Source of the DNA: CAZGGW01 sp964525365
GTDB taxonomy: Bacteria > Bacillota_I > Bacilli_A > RF39 > UBA660
Direction: 5' to 3'
NCBI GenBank assembly: GCA_964525365.1
Contig: CAZGGW010000030.1
Span: 1-10,096 of the forward strand
Length of the DNA stretch: 10,096 nt
In this document: positions 1 through 7,423 of the stretch, in pieces
Position numbering within the stretch: the stretch's first letter is position 1
Layout of the letters: each line of letters starts with the position of its first letter
Position numbers and translations under genes: made by a program
Notes under the pieces: model-generated
What the model was told of the DNA's origin: nothing
What the model saw: the letters and a program-made list of their open reading frames with translations, nothing else
The model's database searches: none

Positions 1-248
1 ATTTAGTTTGTAACATGTTGTAAAATAAATGCAACAAATTTTCTGTTAAAATTATGATAAACTTAACCTGCACCACTATAATAAATCTATTGACAAGCGA
101 AATTATCAAGTTAAAATAAACAAAGTTTAAACCTTTATCAATATGAATATGAAAACATGATTCAAGTTTATATTTCCTTGTTTTAATGGTATTATATATA
201 CCTTATTAAATAGAGTTATTTTTCTATTACCTTAAAATAATTTTTTAT
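1..248 (+). other. AT-rich leader upstream of the SusC-like gene
   Basis: No gene is visible here. The stretch is strongly AT-rich and ends directly at the SusC start codon. I looked for the Bacteroides-type -7 element (TAnnTTTG) and found no exact copy. The nearest matches are TTAGTTTG at 3-10 and TATATTTC at 169-176, each one base off, and neither has a clear -33 partner. The promoter of the SusC/SusD operon is therefore not resolved. It may lie in this leader in a degenerate form or to the left of the window. Confidence 0.5.
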
Positions 249-3200
249 ATGAAAAACGTTAATCTGAAAAGAAGCTTCGGGCTATTATCACTTTTGTTGA
301 TGATACCTGTTTGGGTTTTCGCCCAAAACCTTACAGTTAGAGGTACTGTGAAGGATGCAAATGGCAATGAAATGCCAGGTGTGAATGTTCTTCAAGTTGG
401 TACCGCAAATGGTATTATTACTGATTTAGATGGAAATTACTCAATCAATGTACCATCTAATGCTAAATTAACCTTCTCTTTTATCGGATACACAACACAG
501 ACACTATCTGTATCAGGTAAAAAAGTTCTCAATGTTACACTTGTAGATGACTCAAAAGCATTGGAAGAGGTCATCGTTGTAGGTTATGGTACACAGAAGA
601 AGAGCGATATCGCTGGTTCTGTAGCATCAGTTAGTGCAGAAGACATGATGCGCCGCGCTCCTACAAATATAGCTCAAGGTTTGCAAGGTGCTGCTCCTGG
701 TGTAATCGTTACAATGCAAGACGGTGCTCCTGATGCAAACGCAGCTATCCGTATTCGTGGTGTTGCGACTATCAATGGTAAAGCAGACCCTCTATATGTT
801 GTAGATGGTGTTCAGGTAGGTACAAACGCAAACTTCCTTAACCCTTCAGATATCCAATCTATTGAAATTTTAAAAGATGCCTCTGCAACAGCAATCTATG
901 GTTCTGCTGGTGCTAACGGTGTTGTAATGATTACAACTAAACATGGTTCAAAAGGAAGTTCAGTAGTCAATATTTCTGCTGATTTCGGTTTACAGACTCT
1001 TCCTTCAACATTGGATGTTTGTGGTGTTGACCAATATGCAGCAAACTTACGTCAGGCACGTGCTAATGATGGTACAAGCCTTTGGAACAATGTATGGAGT
1101 GAACAATATGACGGAAAACGTAAGTACACAGATTGGCAAGATATAATGACTCGTTCTTCATGGAAACAGAATTATAACATTTCTACTTCTGGTGGAACTG
1201 ACAAAACACAATACAATGCATCTGTAGGATTCTTACGTAATGATGGTCTTGTTATTAATTCAGCATATCAGCGTCTTACTGCTCGCGCCAATGTTAAGAC
1301 TACTATTAACAAATACTTGGAATTCGGTGGTGATGTAAGCTTTATTCACACAGATGCTCATGGTTCAAACAATTCAATTGGTAACTTCGGTAACCTTTCT
1401 TCATTAAGAGACTTCGCATTTATGTGCCCTTCTATGGACTTCGTGACTCGTGGTGATGCAACATACGATGGCGTTCCAGCTGGTACATATATTTCTCCAA
1501 ATGTAATAAACCCTGACGGAACATTCGGTGAAGTATTATGTGGTAAAGATACCAATGATGGTTTCTGGGGTGCAACTGTAGGTAACATGTATGCAAAACA
1601 GATGGAACTTGCCGGACGTAACCGTACAAACCGTGTTTTAGCAAGTAGCTACTTGGTAATCACTCCTATGCAAGGATTAAGCTGGAAGACTTTGGTATCT
1701 TATGACTACTCTTCTAATTCAAACAACAACTTTAGTGGAGGTATCAAACGTGTAAACTATTATAATGGCACTCCAATTGATGTAACTAAAGGAACAAATG
1801 CTTACGTAAATCCAGGAAATGATAATGATTATTCATTCAGTTTGGGTAACAACGACGGTCAGACTCTTTCTATCCAGAATACTTTGACTTACTCTTGGAA
1901 AAACAGTGATCATGATTTGACATTGATGTTAGGTAATGAAGTTTCTCGCTATTATGGTCAGTGGACATCTGCTGGTGCAAGAGGTTTCTGGAGTGCTGAT
2001 AACCGTAGCATAGGTTTGACAACAAAACCTGAAACTTTGAGTGGTAGTGGTGCTTTGAACTTGGAAAGCCGTAACATTTCATACTTCGGTCGTGCATCTT
2101 ACAGTTTTTTGAACCGATACATCTTAACAGCAACAGTTCGTCATGATGGTTCTTCTAACTTCGGTGCCGGTAACCGTTGGGGTACTTTCCCATCAGCAGC
2201 TTTGGCATGGCGTATTTCTGAAGAAAATTTCATGAAAAATCAGGATATATTTTCAAATTTAAAACTTCGTGTTGGTTGGGGTCAGACAGGTAACTCAGGT
2301 GGTGCGACAGACCTTTCTGTAGCAGGTTTGAGCTTGGAAAATGTTAAATACTCATTCTATAACAACGGTCAAGGTATGGGTAAATGGAATGGTATGACAT
2401 TCGATACAGGTTTCTTCGCAGGATTGGTTGATACTAACTTGAAATGGGAAACTAACGAACAGATAAACGTTGGTATTGATGCATCATTGTTAAATGGTGA
2501 TTTGAATGTAACAGCCGATTACTTCATCCGTAAATCTAAAGATTTGTTACTATATCGTCAGATTCGTCCTTCAACTGGTTTCTCTAGAGTTTATACTAAC
2601 TATGGTGAAATTGAAAATAAAGGTTTCGAATTCAGTCTTGAATACAACAAACGTATTAATAGCGATTGGAGCATCAATGCTACATTGACTGGTTCAACTT
2701 TGAGCAATAAGGTTAAGAAGATGGGTGCTGACTTGTACAACACTAACTCTGATTCATCTGGTCAAGGTACAGGTGATGGTTCTAACACAGGTGCAGTTGG
2801 TGCTGCAGCAGGTTATCACTGGGGCAACCACTCTATCTGCCGTGAAGGTTATGCTGTAGGTTCTTTCTATGGATACAGAGTAATTGGTATCTATCAGAAT
2901 GAAGAAGATTTGAAGAAGTATCCTACCGATGCAACTGCTAATATTGGTGATTTCATCTTCGAAGACAGAGATAAAGATGGCGTTTTGACAGAAAAAGATA
3001 TGGATATCTTAGGTAATGGTTTCCCAACATTGAACTATGGTTTAAATCTTGGAGCAAACTATAAAAATTGGGACTTCTCACTCTATATGAACGGAGTTCT
3101 TGGTCAAAAGTTATTCTCTTACTCAGCAATGCGTTTGAGCAATATGTTTAGTTCTGATGATGGTTGTGCTCCTAATATTTTGAAAGAATCAGCTGAAAAT

Positions 3201-3539
3201 GCTTGGTCTCCAACAAATACAGATGCTACACTTTCACGCTTATCTTTCCTTGATAAGAACTATAATATGCGTGCTTCTGACAAATGGGTAAAAAATGGTG
3301 ATTTCTTACGTATATCTAACATCCAAGTTGGTTATACCCTTCCAAAGAGCTTAACACAAAAGGCTTCTATACAGAGCGCTCGTATTTATCTTTCTGTATC
3401 AAACTTAATGACAATCTCTAGTTATAATAAATACGGTGATCCTGAATGTGGTCAAGGTAGCGTTCTCTACACTGGTTTGGATACTGGTCGTTACCCAATG
3501 CCTCGCACTTATACTCTTGGATTGAATGTACAATTCTAA
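249..3539 (+). CDS. SusC/RagA-like TonB-dependent outer-membrane transporter
   Basis: This is an outer-membrane beta-barrel of 1096 residues, the usual length for the SusC family, which imports oligosaccharides or other large nutrients using TonB energy. A signal peptide covers about residues 1-25, with probable cleavage at VFA|Q. Residues about 28-99 form the carboxypeptidase-regulatory-like domain (VRGTVKDANGNEMPGVNV, then DGNYSINV). EEVIVVGYGTQKK at 106-118 is the TonB-box region that precedes the plug domain in this family. The plug domain ends near 232 and contains SIEILKDASATAIYGSAGA. The rest is the barrel, ending in the aromatic-terminated strand YTLGLNVQF. A D-x-D-x-DG loop lies at residues 906-911. 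There is no STN domain, so signalling to an ECF anti-sigma factor is not expected. The first ATG is the start because it alone preserves the whole signal peptide; the upstream sequence is AT-rich with no Shine-Dalgarno. The SusD-like partner follows after 22 bases. The substrate cannot be read from the sequence. Confidence 0.96.
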   Translation: MKNVNLKRSFGLLSLLLMIPVWVFAQNLTVRGTVKDANGNEMPGVNVLQVGTANGIITDLDGNYSINVPSNAKLTFSFIGYTTQTLSVSGKKVLNVTLVDDSKALEEVIVVGYGTQKKSDIAGSVASVSAEDMMRRAPTNIAQGLQGAAPGVIVTMQDGAPDANAAIRIRGVATINGKADPLYVVDGVQVGTNANFLNPSDIQSIEILKDASATAIYGSAGANGVVMITTKHGSKGSSVVNISADFGLQTLPSTLDVCGVDQYAANLRQARANDGTSLWNNVWSEQYDGKRKYTDWQDIMTRSSWKQNYNISTSGGTDKTQYNASVGFLRNDGLVINSAYQRLTARANVKTTINKYLEFGGDVSFIHTDAHGSNNSIGNFGNLSSLRDFAFMCPSMDFVTRGDATYDGVPAGTYISPNVINPDGTFGEVLCGKDTNDGFWGATVGNMYAKQMELAGRNRTNRVLASSYLVITPMQGLSWKTLVSYDYSSNSNNNFSGGIKRVNYYNGTPIDVTKGTNAYVNPGNDNDYSFSLGNNDGQTLSIQNTLTYSWKNSDHDLTLMLGNEVSRYYGQWTSAGARGFWSADNRSIGLTTKPETLSGSGALNLESRNISYFGRASYSFLNRYILTATVRHDGSSNFGAGNRWGTFPSAALAWRISEENFMKNQDIFSNLKLRVGWGQTGNSGGATDLSVAGLSLENVKYSFYNNGQGMGKWNGMTFDTGFFAGLVDTNLKWETNEQINVGIDASLLNGDLNVTADYFIRKSKDLLLYRQIRPSTGFSRVYTNYGEIENKGFEFSLEYNKRINSDWSINATLTGSTLSNKVKKMGADLYNTNSDSSGQGTGDGSNTGAVGAAAGYHWGNHSICREGYAVGSFYGYRVIGIYQNEEDLKKYPTDATANIGDFIFEDRDKDGVLTEKDMDILGNGFPTLNYGLNLGANYKNWDFSLYMNGVLGQKLFSYSAMRLSNMFSSDDGCAPNILKESAENAWSPTNTDATLSRLSFLDKNYNMRASDKWVKNGDFLRISNIQVGYTLPKSLTQKASIQSARIYLSVSNLMTISSYNKYGDPECGQGSVLYTGLDTGRYPMPRTYTLGLNVQF

Positions 3540-3561
3540 TAACCCTTAAATTTACAAAGAA

Positions 3562-5514
3562 ATGAAAAACAAATTATTATATGGATTAATTACAGGAGCT
3601 GCATTACTTACTAGTTTAAGCTCTTGCAATAATGAGGAATTCCTCAATGTAACCCACTACTCAATCTTAGAGATGAAAACTATGTTTGAAAGTGATAACA
3701 ATGCTAAGGCAGCTTTGAATGGTTGTTACGACATGATGTTACCAAGTAATACTTCAGGTCATAATGGAGATCCATTCAAACCTTACTTGTTCACTGGTTC
3801 ACATCCTACAATGGACTCACAAGCTACAGGATGGGATAAAGCTTTCATGACGCAATCATGGAATGCTCAGACTACAGAACTAGCTTCAGGATGGAACCAT
3901 GCTTATGCAGCCATTACTCGTAGTAATGACTTCTTGGCTGGTCTTGCAGCAGCTGAAAAGGTTTCTGAACCTGTTAAGAAATCACTTGAAGGTGAGGCTC
4001 GTGCATTGCGTGCATACCAGTACTTCTGGTTAGCAACAACATTCGGTCGCGTACCAATGCTTGCTACAGGAGAGAACTATACAAACACTCCAGAGAAAGC
4101 TCGTGCTCAAAATTATGCTGAAATGTGGGACTTCATCATAGATGACCTAAAGGCTGCAGCAGAATTACTTGATTGGCAACCAATGGACGGACAGTTTGGA
4201 CGTTGTACCAAAGGTATGGCTCTAGCTTATCTTGGAGATGCTTACATGTGGAAAGCTTATAGATGTCCTGAAGTAGCAGACGAATGTTATGGATTGGCAA
4301 AAACAGCTTTAAAAACTATTTTGGATAGTAAAGTTTATGAATTGAACCCATCATTCACTACACTCTATGATGCTGATGAAGTTTGGGGAAAAGAAGCTAT
4401 CTGGCAGGCAGTTTTAAATGAAGGCGACCAATGGGGTGGCTGGGACGGAGCTAAATGGTCTGAAGCACATGGTTGGGTAGGATTCTACTTTGGCGCACCT
4501 GCAAATGGAGCTTGGGGTACATATGCTGTATCTTGGGAACTCTATGATGCTTACGAACAGGGTGACAAACGTCGTGATGGATCTTTAGTTACAGCATCAT
4601 TGCCTGAAAGTGAATTGATAAAGCTTGGCAAAGAGAGCTGGAAGCAGTCATTTACTCCTACAGCTTGGTTAGCAGATCCTGAAAATGCAAAATATATCGG
4701 TAAAGGTTCTGCTTCTGCAAATGGTGATGAAATTGTATCTACTATCAAATACGACCCTAACTGTCCAATAGGTTTCAATCCTTTCGCACAGGAAGTTGTA
4801 TGGATTAACACATCACACCGCGAACCAGCTGAACCTGCTCCTACTGTTTATTCAACTAAACATTGGCGTAATGGTCGTGGTACACATTGGTCTGGTGACC
4901 AATGGCTTCCAGATCACCTTTACATGAAACGTCTTCCAAATGTTATGTTAGACTATGCAGAATGCTGCTTCAGGACTAATGATCCAGTTGAAGGTTGGAA
5001 ACAAATTAATACATTACGTGACCGTGCTTTCGGTAACATGGAAGTAGGAAAAGGAGAACAACTTACTGCTAAGTTTAATAATTACTTCAAGAATCTTGCA
5101 AGTGCATATGGTGATAACGGATTTGGAAAATATGTTGCTTCTGAAAAATATCCAATACCTTTCAGTACTCAGACTGTAACTGTTCCTGACGCTCAAACTT
5201 ATTACACACATCTGATATCTGTTAAGGGCTTCACTTCTGATTTATGGAAAGTAGCAGTTAACGAAGAACGTCGTAAAGAGTTTAACGCTGAATGGTGTCT
5301 TCGTGGTGATATGCAGAAATCTGGTTACTTAGAAGATCATATCGCTCATAACTATCCTAAGGGATTCAGTGCTTCTAAGGGTATTACAGCTATATTCGAT
5401 TGGCATACATATCGTGATTTCGACTTTGATATCAATAAAATGGATATGCCTATTCCTGCTGATGAGTTGATTAAGAATCCACTTTGCGATCAGAACGCAG
5501 CTTATTTAAAATAA
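3562..5514 (+). CDS. SusD/RagB-like nutrient-binding surface lipoprotein
   Basis: SusD-family proteins are surface-exposed lipoproteins that cap the SusC barrel and capture glycan. This one has 650 residues, at the long end for the family. The lipobox LSSC (19-22) makes C22 the lipidated residue. It is followed by NNEEF, where acidic residues just after the cysteine resemble the surface-export signal described for Bacteroidetes lipoproteins. Family landmarks are AKAALNGCYDMM (49-60), the EGEARALRAYQYFWLATTFGRVPM region (about 143-166), the helical-repeat segment AYLGDAYMW (222-230), a LPNVMLDYAECCFRTND segment, and the C-terminal EERRKEF (568-574) followed by LRGDM, a variant of the usual EGHRWFDL ending. 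The middle of the protein is rich in tryptophan and other aromatic residues, as expected of carbohydrate-binding surfaces. It is the second gene of the operon, 22 bases after the SusC-like gene, with an A-rich start region (AAAGAA) instead of a Shine-Dalgarno. A strong terminator follows. Confidence 0.95.
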   Translation: MKNKLLYGLITGAALLTSLSSCNNEEFLNVTHYSILEMKTMFESDNNAKAALNGCYDMMLPSNTSGHNGDPFKPYLFTGSHPTMDSQATGWDKAFMTQSWNAQTTELASGWNHAYAAITRSNDFLAGLAAAEKVSEPVKKSLEGEARALRAYQYFWLATTFGRVPMLATGENYTNTPEKARAQNYAEMWDFIIDDLKAAAELLDWQPMDGQFGRCTKGMALAYLGDAYMWKAYRCPEVADECYGLAKTALKTILDSKVYELNPSFTTLYDADEVWGKEAIWQAVLNEGDQWGGWDGAKWSEAHGWVGFYFGAPANGAWGTYAVSWELYDAYEQGDKRRDGSLVTASLPESELIKLGKESWKQSFTPTAWLADPENAKYIGKGSASANGDEIVSTIKYDPNCPIGFNPFAQEVVWINTSHREPAEPAPTVYSTKHWRNGRGTHWSGDQWLPDHLYMKRLPNVMLDYAECCFRTNDPVEGWKQINTLRDRAFGNMEVGKGEQLTAKFNNYFKNLASAYGDNGFGKYVASEKYPIPFSTQTVTVPDAQTYYTHLISVKGFTSDLWKVAVNEERRKEFNAEWCLRGDMQKSGYLEDHIAHNYPKGFSASKGITAIFDWHTYRDFDFDINKMDMPIPADELIKNPLCDQNAAYLK

Positions 5515-5551
5515 TGTAAATAATAATCAATAGGATATTAGTTTTAGAGCT

Positions 5552-5590
5552 GAAGGGGTTTCCTGATTTATCGGGAAGCCCCTTCTTTAT
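5552..5590 (+). terminator. Intrinsic terminator of the SusC/SusD operon
   Basis: A 15-base-pair stem with a 4-base loop (TTTA) spans 5552-5585. The outer part GAAGGGG pairs with CCCCTTC, and the stem includes two G-U wobbles. It is followed by a T-rich tail (TTTAT). It starts 38 bases after the SusD stop codon, in the correct orientation to end the + operon. Confidence 0.9.
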
Positions 5591-5780
5591 TGTGCAATTT
5601 ATTCTACAAGTTTATTAGTAAATATATGCTTAATGATTTCTGCGCTGATGCCTTAAATAGTCTAGACATGTGGATGGCTAGCTCAAAAAGGTGGGTAAAT
5701 ATTATAAAATATATAATATGTGGGGCAGAGTTTTGCTATTCTGTTAATAGATCAAACAGGTGAAGTAATATTATAGGACA

Positions 5781-5811
5781 GAGCGGAGAACTTACAAATC
5801 ATTTCCCGCTC
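5781..5811. repeat. Inverted repeat (bulged hairpin) in the spacer
   Basis: GAGCGG at 5781-5786 is the exact complement of CCGCTC at 5806-5811. Allowing one bulged A, the stem extends by GAA/TTC to nine pairs around a loop of about 12 bases. No T-run follows closely on either strand, so it is not a clear terminator. It could be part of an RNA structure or a remnant. Confidence 0.4.
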
Positions 5812-5841
5812 AATTTAATATATATGATAGTAGGATATTAA

Positions 5842-5868
5842 CATATGGATTAATTGCCATATGGATTA
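5842..5868. repeat. Short direct repeat, CATATGGATTA twice
   Basis: CATATGGATTA occurs at 5842-5852 and again at 5858-5868, separated by five bases. The core ATGGATT appears a third time at 5894-5900 as the left arm of the minus-strand terminator. No function is evident. Chance duplication in AT-rich sequence is possible. Confidence 0.6.
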
Positions 5869-5887
5869 TAATAGGATAGAGAAGGAT

Positions 5888-5925
5888 AAAAAAATGGATT
5901 CCAATTATTAATAATTAGAATCCAT
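5888..5925 (-). terminator. Intrinsic terminator of the minus-strand operon
   Basis: The arms ATGGATTC (5894-5901) and GAATCCAT (5918-5925) are perfectly complementary and enclose the palindromic core AATTATTAATAATT. The single imperfect position is C/A on the + strand but reads as a U-G wobble in minus-strand RNA, giving a stem of about 14 pairs with a TTAA loop. A run of six T follows on the minus strand (5893-5888). The wobble and the T-run both show it acts on the minus strand. It starts 20 bases after the lipoprotein stop codon. Confidence 0.87.
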
Positions 5926-5944
5926 CGATATGGTTTTAATAATG

Positions 5945-7411
5945 TTATTTATAACTAAATTTCAGATCAGTACCTTTATCCTTCTTTGCTATCTTACTTG
6001 TAATATATTGATCTACCTTAACCTTTCCTGTTGTGAATTCAGGTATATTGTATGACTTCATCAAAAATGTATAATAATCTTTCTCTTTCTGTGGCAAAAG
6101 GAATGGCTTATGAGCCTTGCCGTTCTTATCAATGTAAGCAATGAAAGGGCGCGTATAAAGGCCGTCAATTCTCCTACTACTGAATACTACCCATCTTCCA
6201 TTACTGCTCCATGAATGGTAACTCTCAGTATCATTACTATTAAGTTCATTTAAAGGGGTGACCAATTTACTCTTTAGATTTACAAGGTAAAGATCTGCAT
6301 CTTTATGCCATATTGAGAAATTACCATAAGCAGAAAGAGTGAACATAAGATATTTCCCATCAGGAGAAACTCGTGGAAATGATACACTCTTACCTTCACG
6401 TGCATTATATAGAGTATCTACAACATTACCAAATGAGCGCTTATTCTCATCAAAGCTTACTGAACAAAGACTATATCTCACCTTGTCATACTTAGCAGGT
6501 ATCTCCAAGCTATCGGCTGAGCAGAAATAGAGAGTCTTTCCATCAGGTGAGAAGGTAGGGAAAGTTTCAAAGGCACGGTCTGACATAAGTAAAGGAGATG
6601 ATACTATTTCATCCTTTTTAACATCATATACTACTACATCCGAAGCATTATCAAATACTTCTATTCTATTTTTATCAGTAGTGTGGAACATCTGCTTGGT
6701 ATTATTTACAGAGAAAGCGACATAATTTCCTGAAGGGTGCCATGATGGATATACCAAAGCCGATATCGTCTGTGGAGTCTTTGTATTCAACTTCTTGACA
6801 CTATTCTCTCCTACTATATATGTACCTCCATAATCAGACCTCATATGGAAAAGCATCTTTTCAGGGCTGTTCTTACAGAAAGAATGACAATTCATACATC
6901 CATAACCAGTCATCTTATTTGTTATTATTGCACTCTGCTCATAATCTTCAAGGTTACGTTGATATATTCCCATCTCATTCCAAGTTTCATAACCTGGTTC
7001 AATCAGTCTGTAGACTATATATTGATCAATAATTTCTTTAGCAACATACAAATTGAAAGGAGCATATTCTATCCATATATCACCTTTCTTTGCCTGTATA
7101 ATCACTGTTATCTTAGACGATACTCTCTTGAGTTCATCCCAATCAGACTGATTTATAGCAACTTGTCCGTCATCATCTTTAACCACAATCTCTTGATCTC
7201 CACTACGATATATTGCTCTAAGTTGGGATACTCCACAGCTATCAGGCATACTGAAACAGAGTGGAGCTATATTAGGAGGAAGTGTAACATCAGTATAATC
7301 AGGAAAGATTGGAGGAGCAGAATCTATACGAGAGCCCACTTTCACATTATCAGCACATCCCGATAATAGTACTAAACCTATAATAGCTGAAATACATTTT
7401 ATATTTCTCAT
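5945..7411 (-). CDS. Lipoprotein with CxxCH heme motif and TolB/PD40-like beta-propeller
   Basis: The 488-residue protein starts with a lipoprotein signal peptide (lipobox LSGC, lipidated C19), so it should sit in the periplasm on a membrane. Residues about 33-53 (PPIFPDYTDVTLPPNIAP) match the conserved N-terminal start of a Bacteroidales family that I remember as annotated TolB-like or cytochrome-c-type. At 172-176, CMNCH is a CxxCH motif of the kind that binds heme c covalently. PD40-type propeller blades follow: YPSWHPSGNYVAFS (221-234), FPTFSPDGKTLYFCS (284-298), FPRVSPDGKYLMFTLS (345-360) and HSWSSNGRWVVFSS (399-412). The C-terminal SYNIPEF (453-459) is another family hallmark. It is the second gene of a minus-strand operon, 12 bases after the DUF6057-like gene and ahead of a clear terminator. 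Heme attachment is inferred from the motif only, and no axial ligand is assigned. No enzymatic role is known to me. The call as a heme-motif propeller lipoprotein is firm; the function is open. Confidence 0.88.
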   Translation of the reverse strand: MRNIKCISAIIGLVLLSGCADNVKVGSRIDSAPPIFPDYTDVTLPPNIAPLCFSMPDSCGVSQLRAIYRSGDQEIVVKDDDGQVAINQSDWDELKRVSSKITVIIQAKKGDIWIEYAPFNLYVAKEIIDQYIVYRLIEPGYETWNEMGIYQRNLEDYEQSAIITNKMTGYGCMNCHSFCKNSPEKMLFHMRSDYGGTYIVGENSVKKLNTKTPQTISALVYPSWHPSGNYVAFSVNNTKQMFHTTDKNRIEVFDNASDVVVYDVKKDEIVSSPLLMSDRAFETFPTFSPDGKTLYFCSADSLEIPAKYDKVRYSLCSVSFDENKRSFGNVVDTLYNAREGKSVSFPRVSPDGKYLMFTLSAYGNFSIWHKDADLYLVNLKSKLVTPLNELNSNDTESYHSWSSNGRWVVFSSRRIDGLYTRPFIAYIDKNGKAHKPFLLPQKEKDYYTFLMKSYNIPEFTTGKVKVDQYITSKIAKKDKGTDLKFSYK

Positions 7412-7423
7412 CTGTTTATTCTT

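Larger units (their letters stand above)
5591..5887. other. Gene-free AT-rich spacer between two facing terminators
   Basis: About 300 bases lie between the terminator of the + operon and the terminator of the - operon. I see no convincing coding sequence. The longest reading frame noticed on + is 45 codons (5626-5763), with no recognisable motif or ribosome-binding context. There is no exact TAnnTTTG promoter element on either strand. Structure present: a bulged hairpin at 5781-5811 and an 11-base direct repeat at 5842-5868, both listed separately. Confidence 0.6.

Noticed and set aside
16..36. A TGTTG...CAACA inverted repeat in the left leader
   Set aside because: Only five base pairs around an 11-base loop; too weak to call an operator or terminator.
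90..118. A TTGACA box with an AT-rich hexamer about 17 bases downstream, upstream of the SusC-like gene
   Set aside because: The downstream hexamer is a poor TATAAT match, and Bacteroidota primary sigma factors do not use the E. coli -35/-10 consensus.
5626..5763. A 45-codon frame on + in the spacer (begins MLNDFCADAL)
   Set aside because: No recognisable motif, no promoter element and no ribosome-binding context; a frame of this length is expected by chance.
5531..5840. TAGGATATTA present at 5531-5540 and 5831-5840, exactly 300 bases apart
   Set aside because: A single low-complexity 10-base match with unrelated flanks; not evidence of a duplication or an att site.
6845..7366. A 173-codon open frame on + opposite the lipoprotein gene
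   Set aside because: It is fully antisense to a well-supported coding sequence with lipobox, heme motif and propeller blades. Its translation shows no domain and has a composition typical of a shadow frame.
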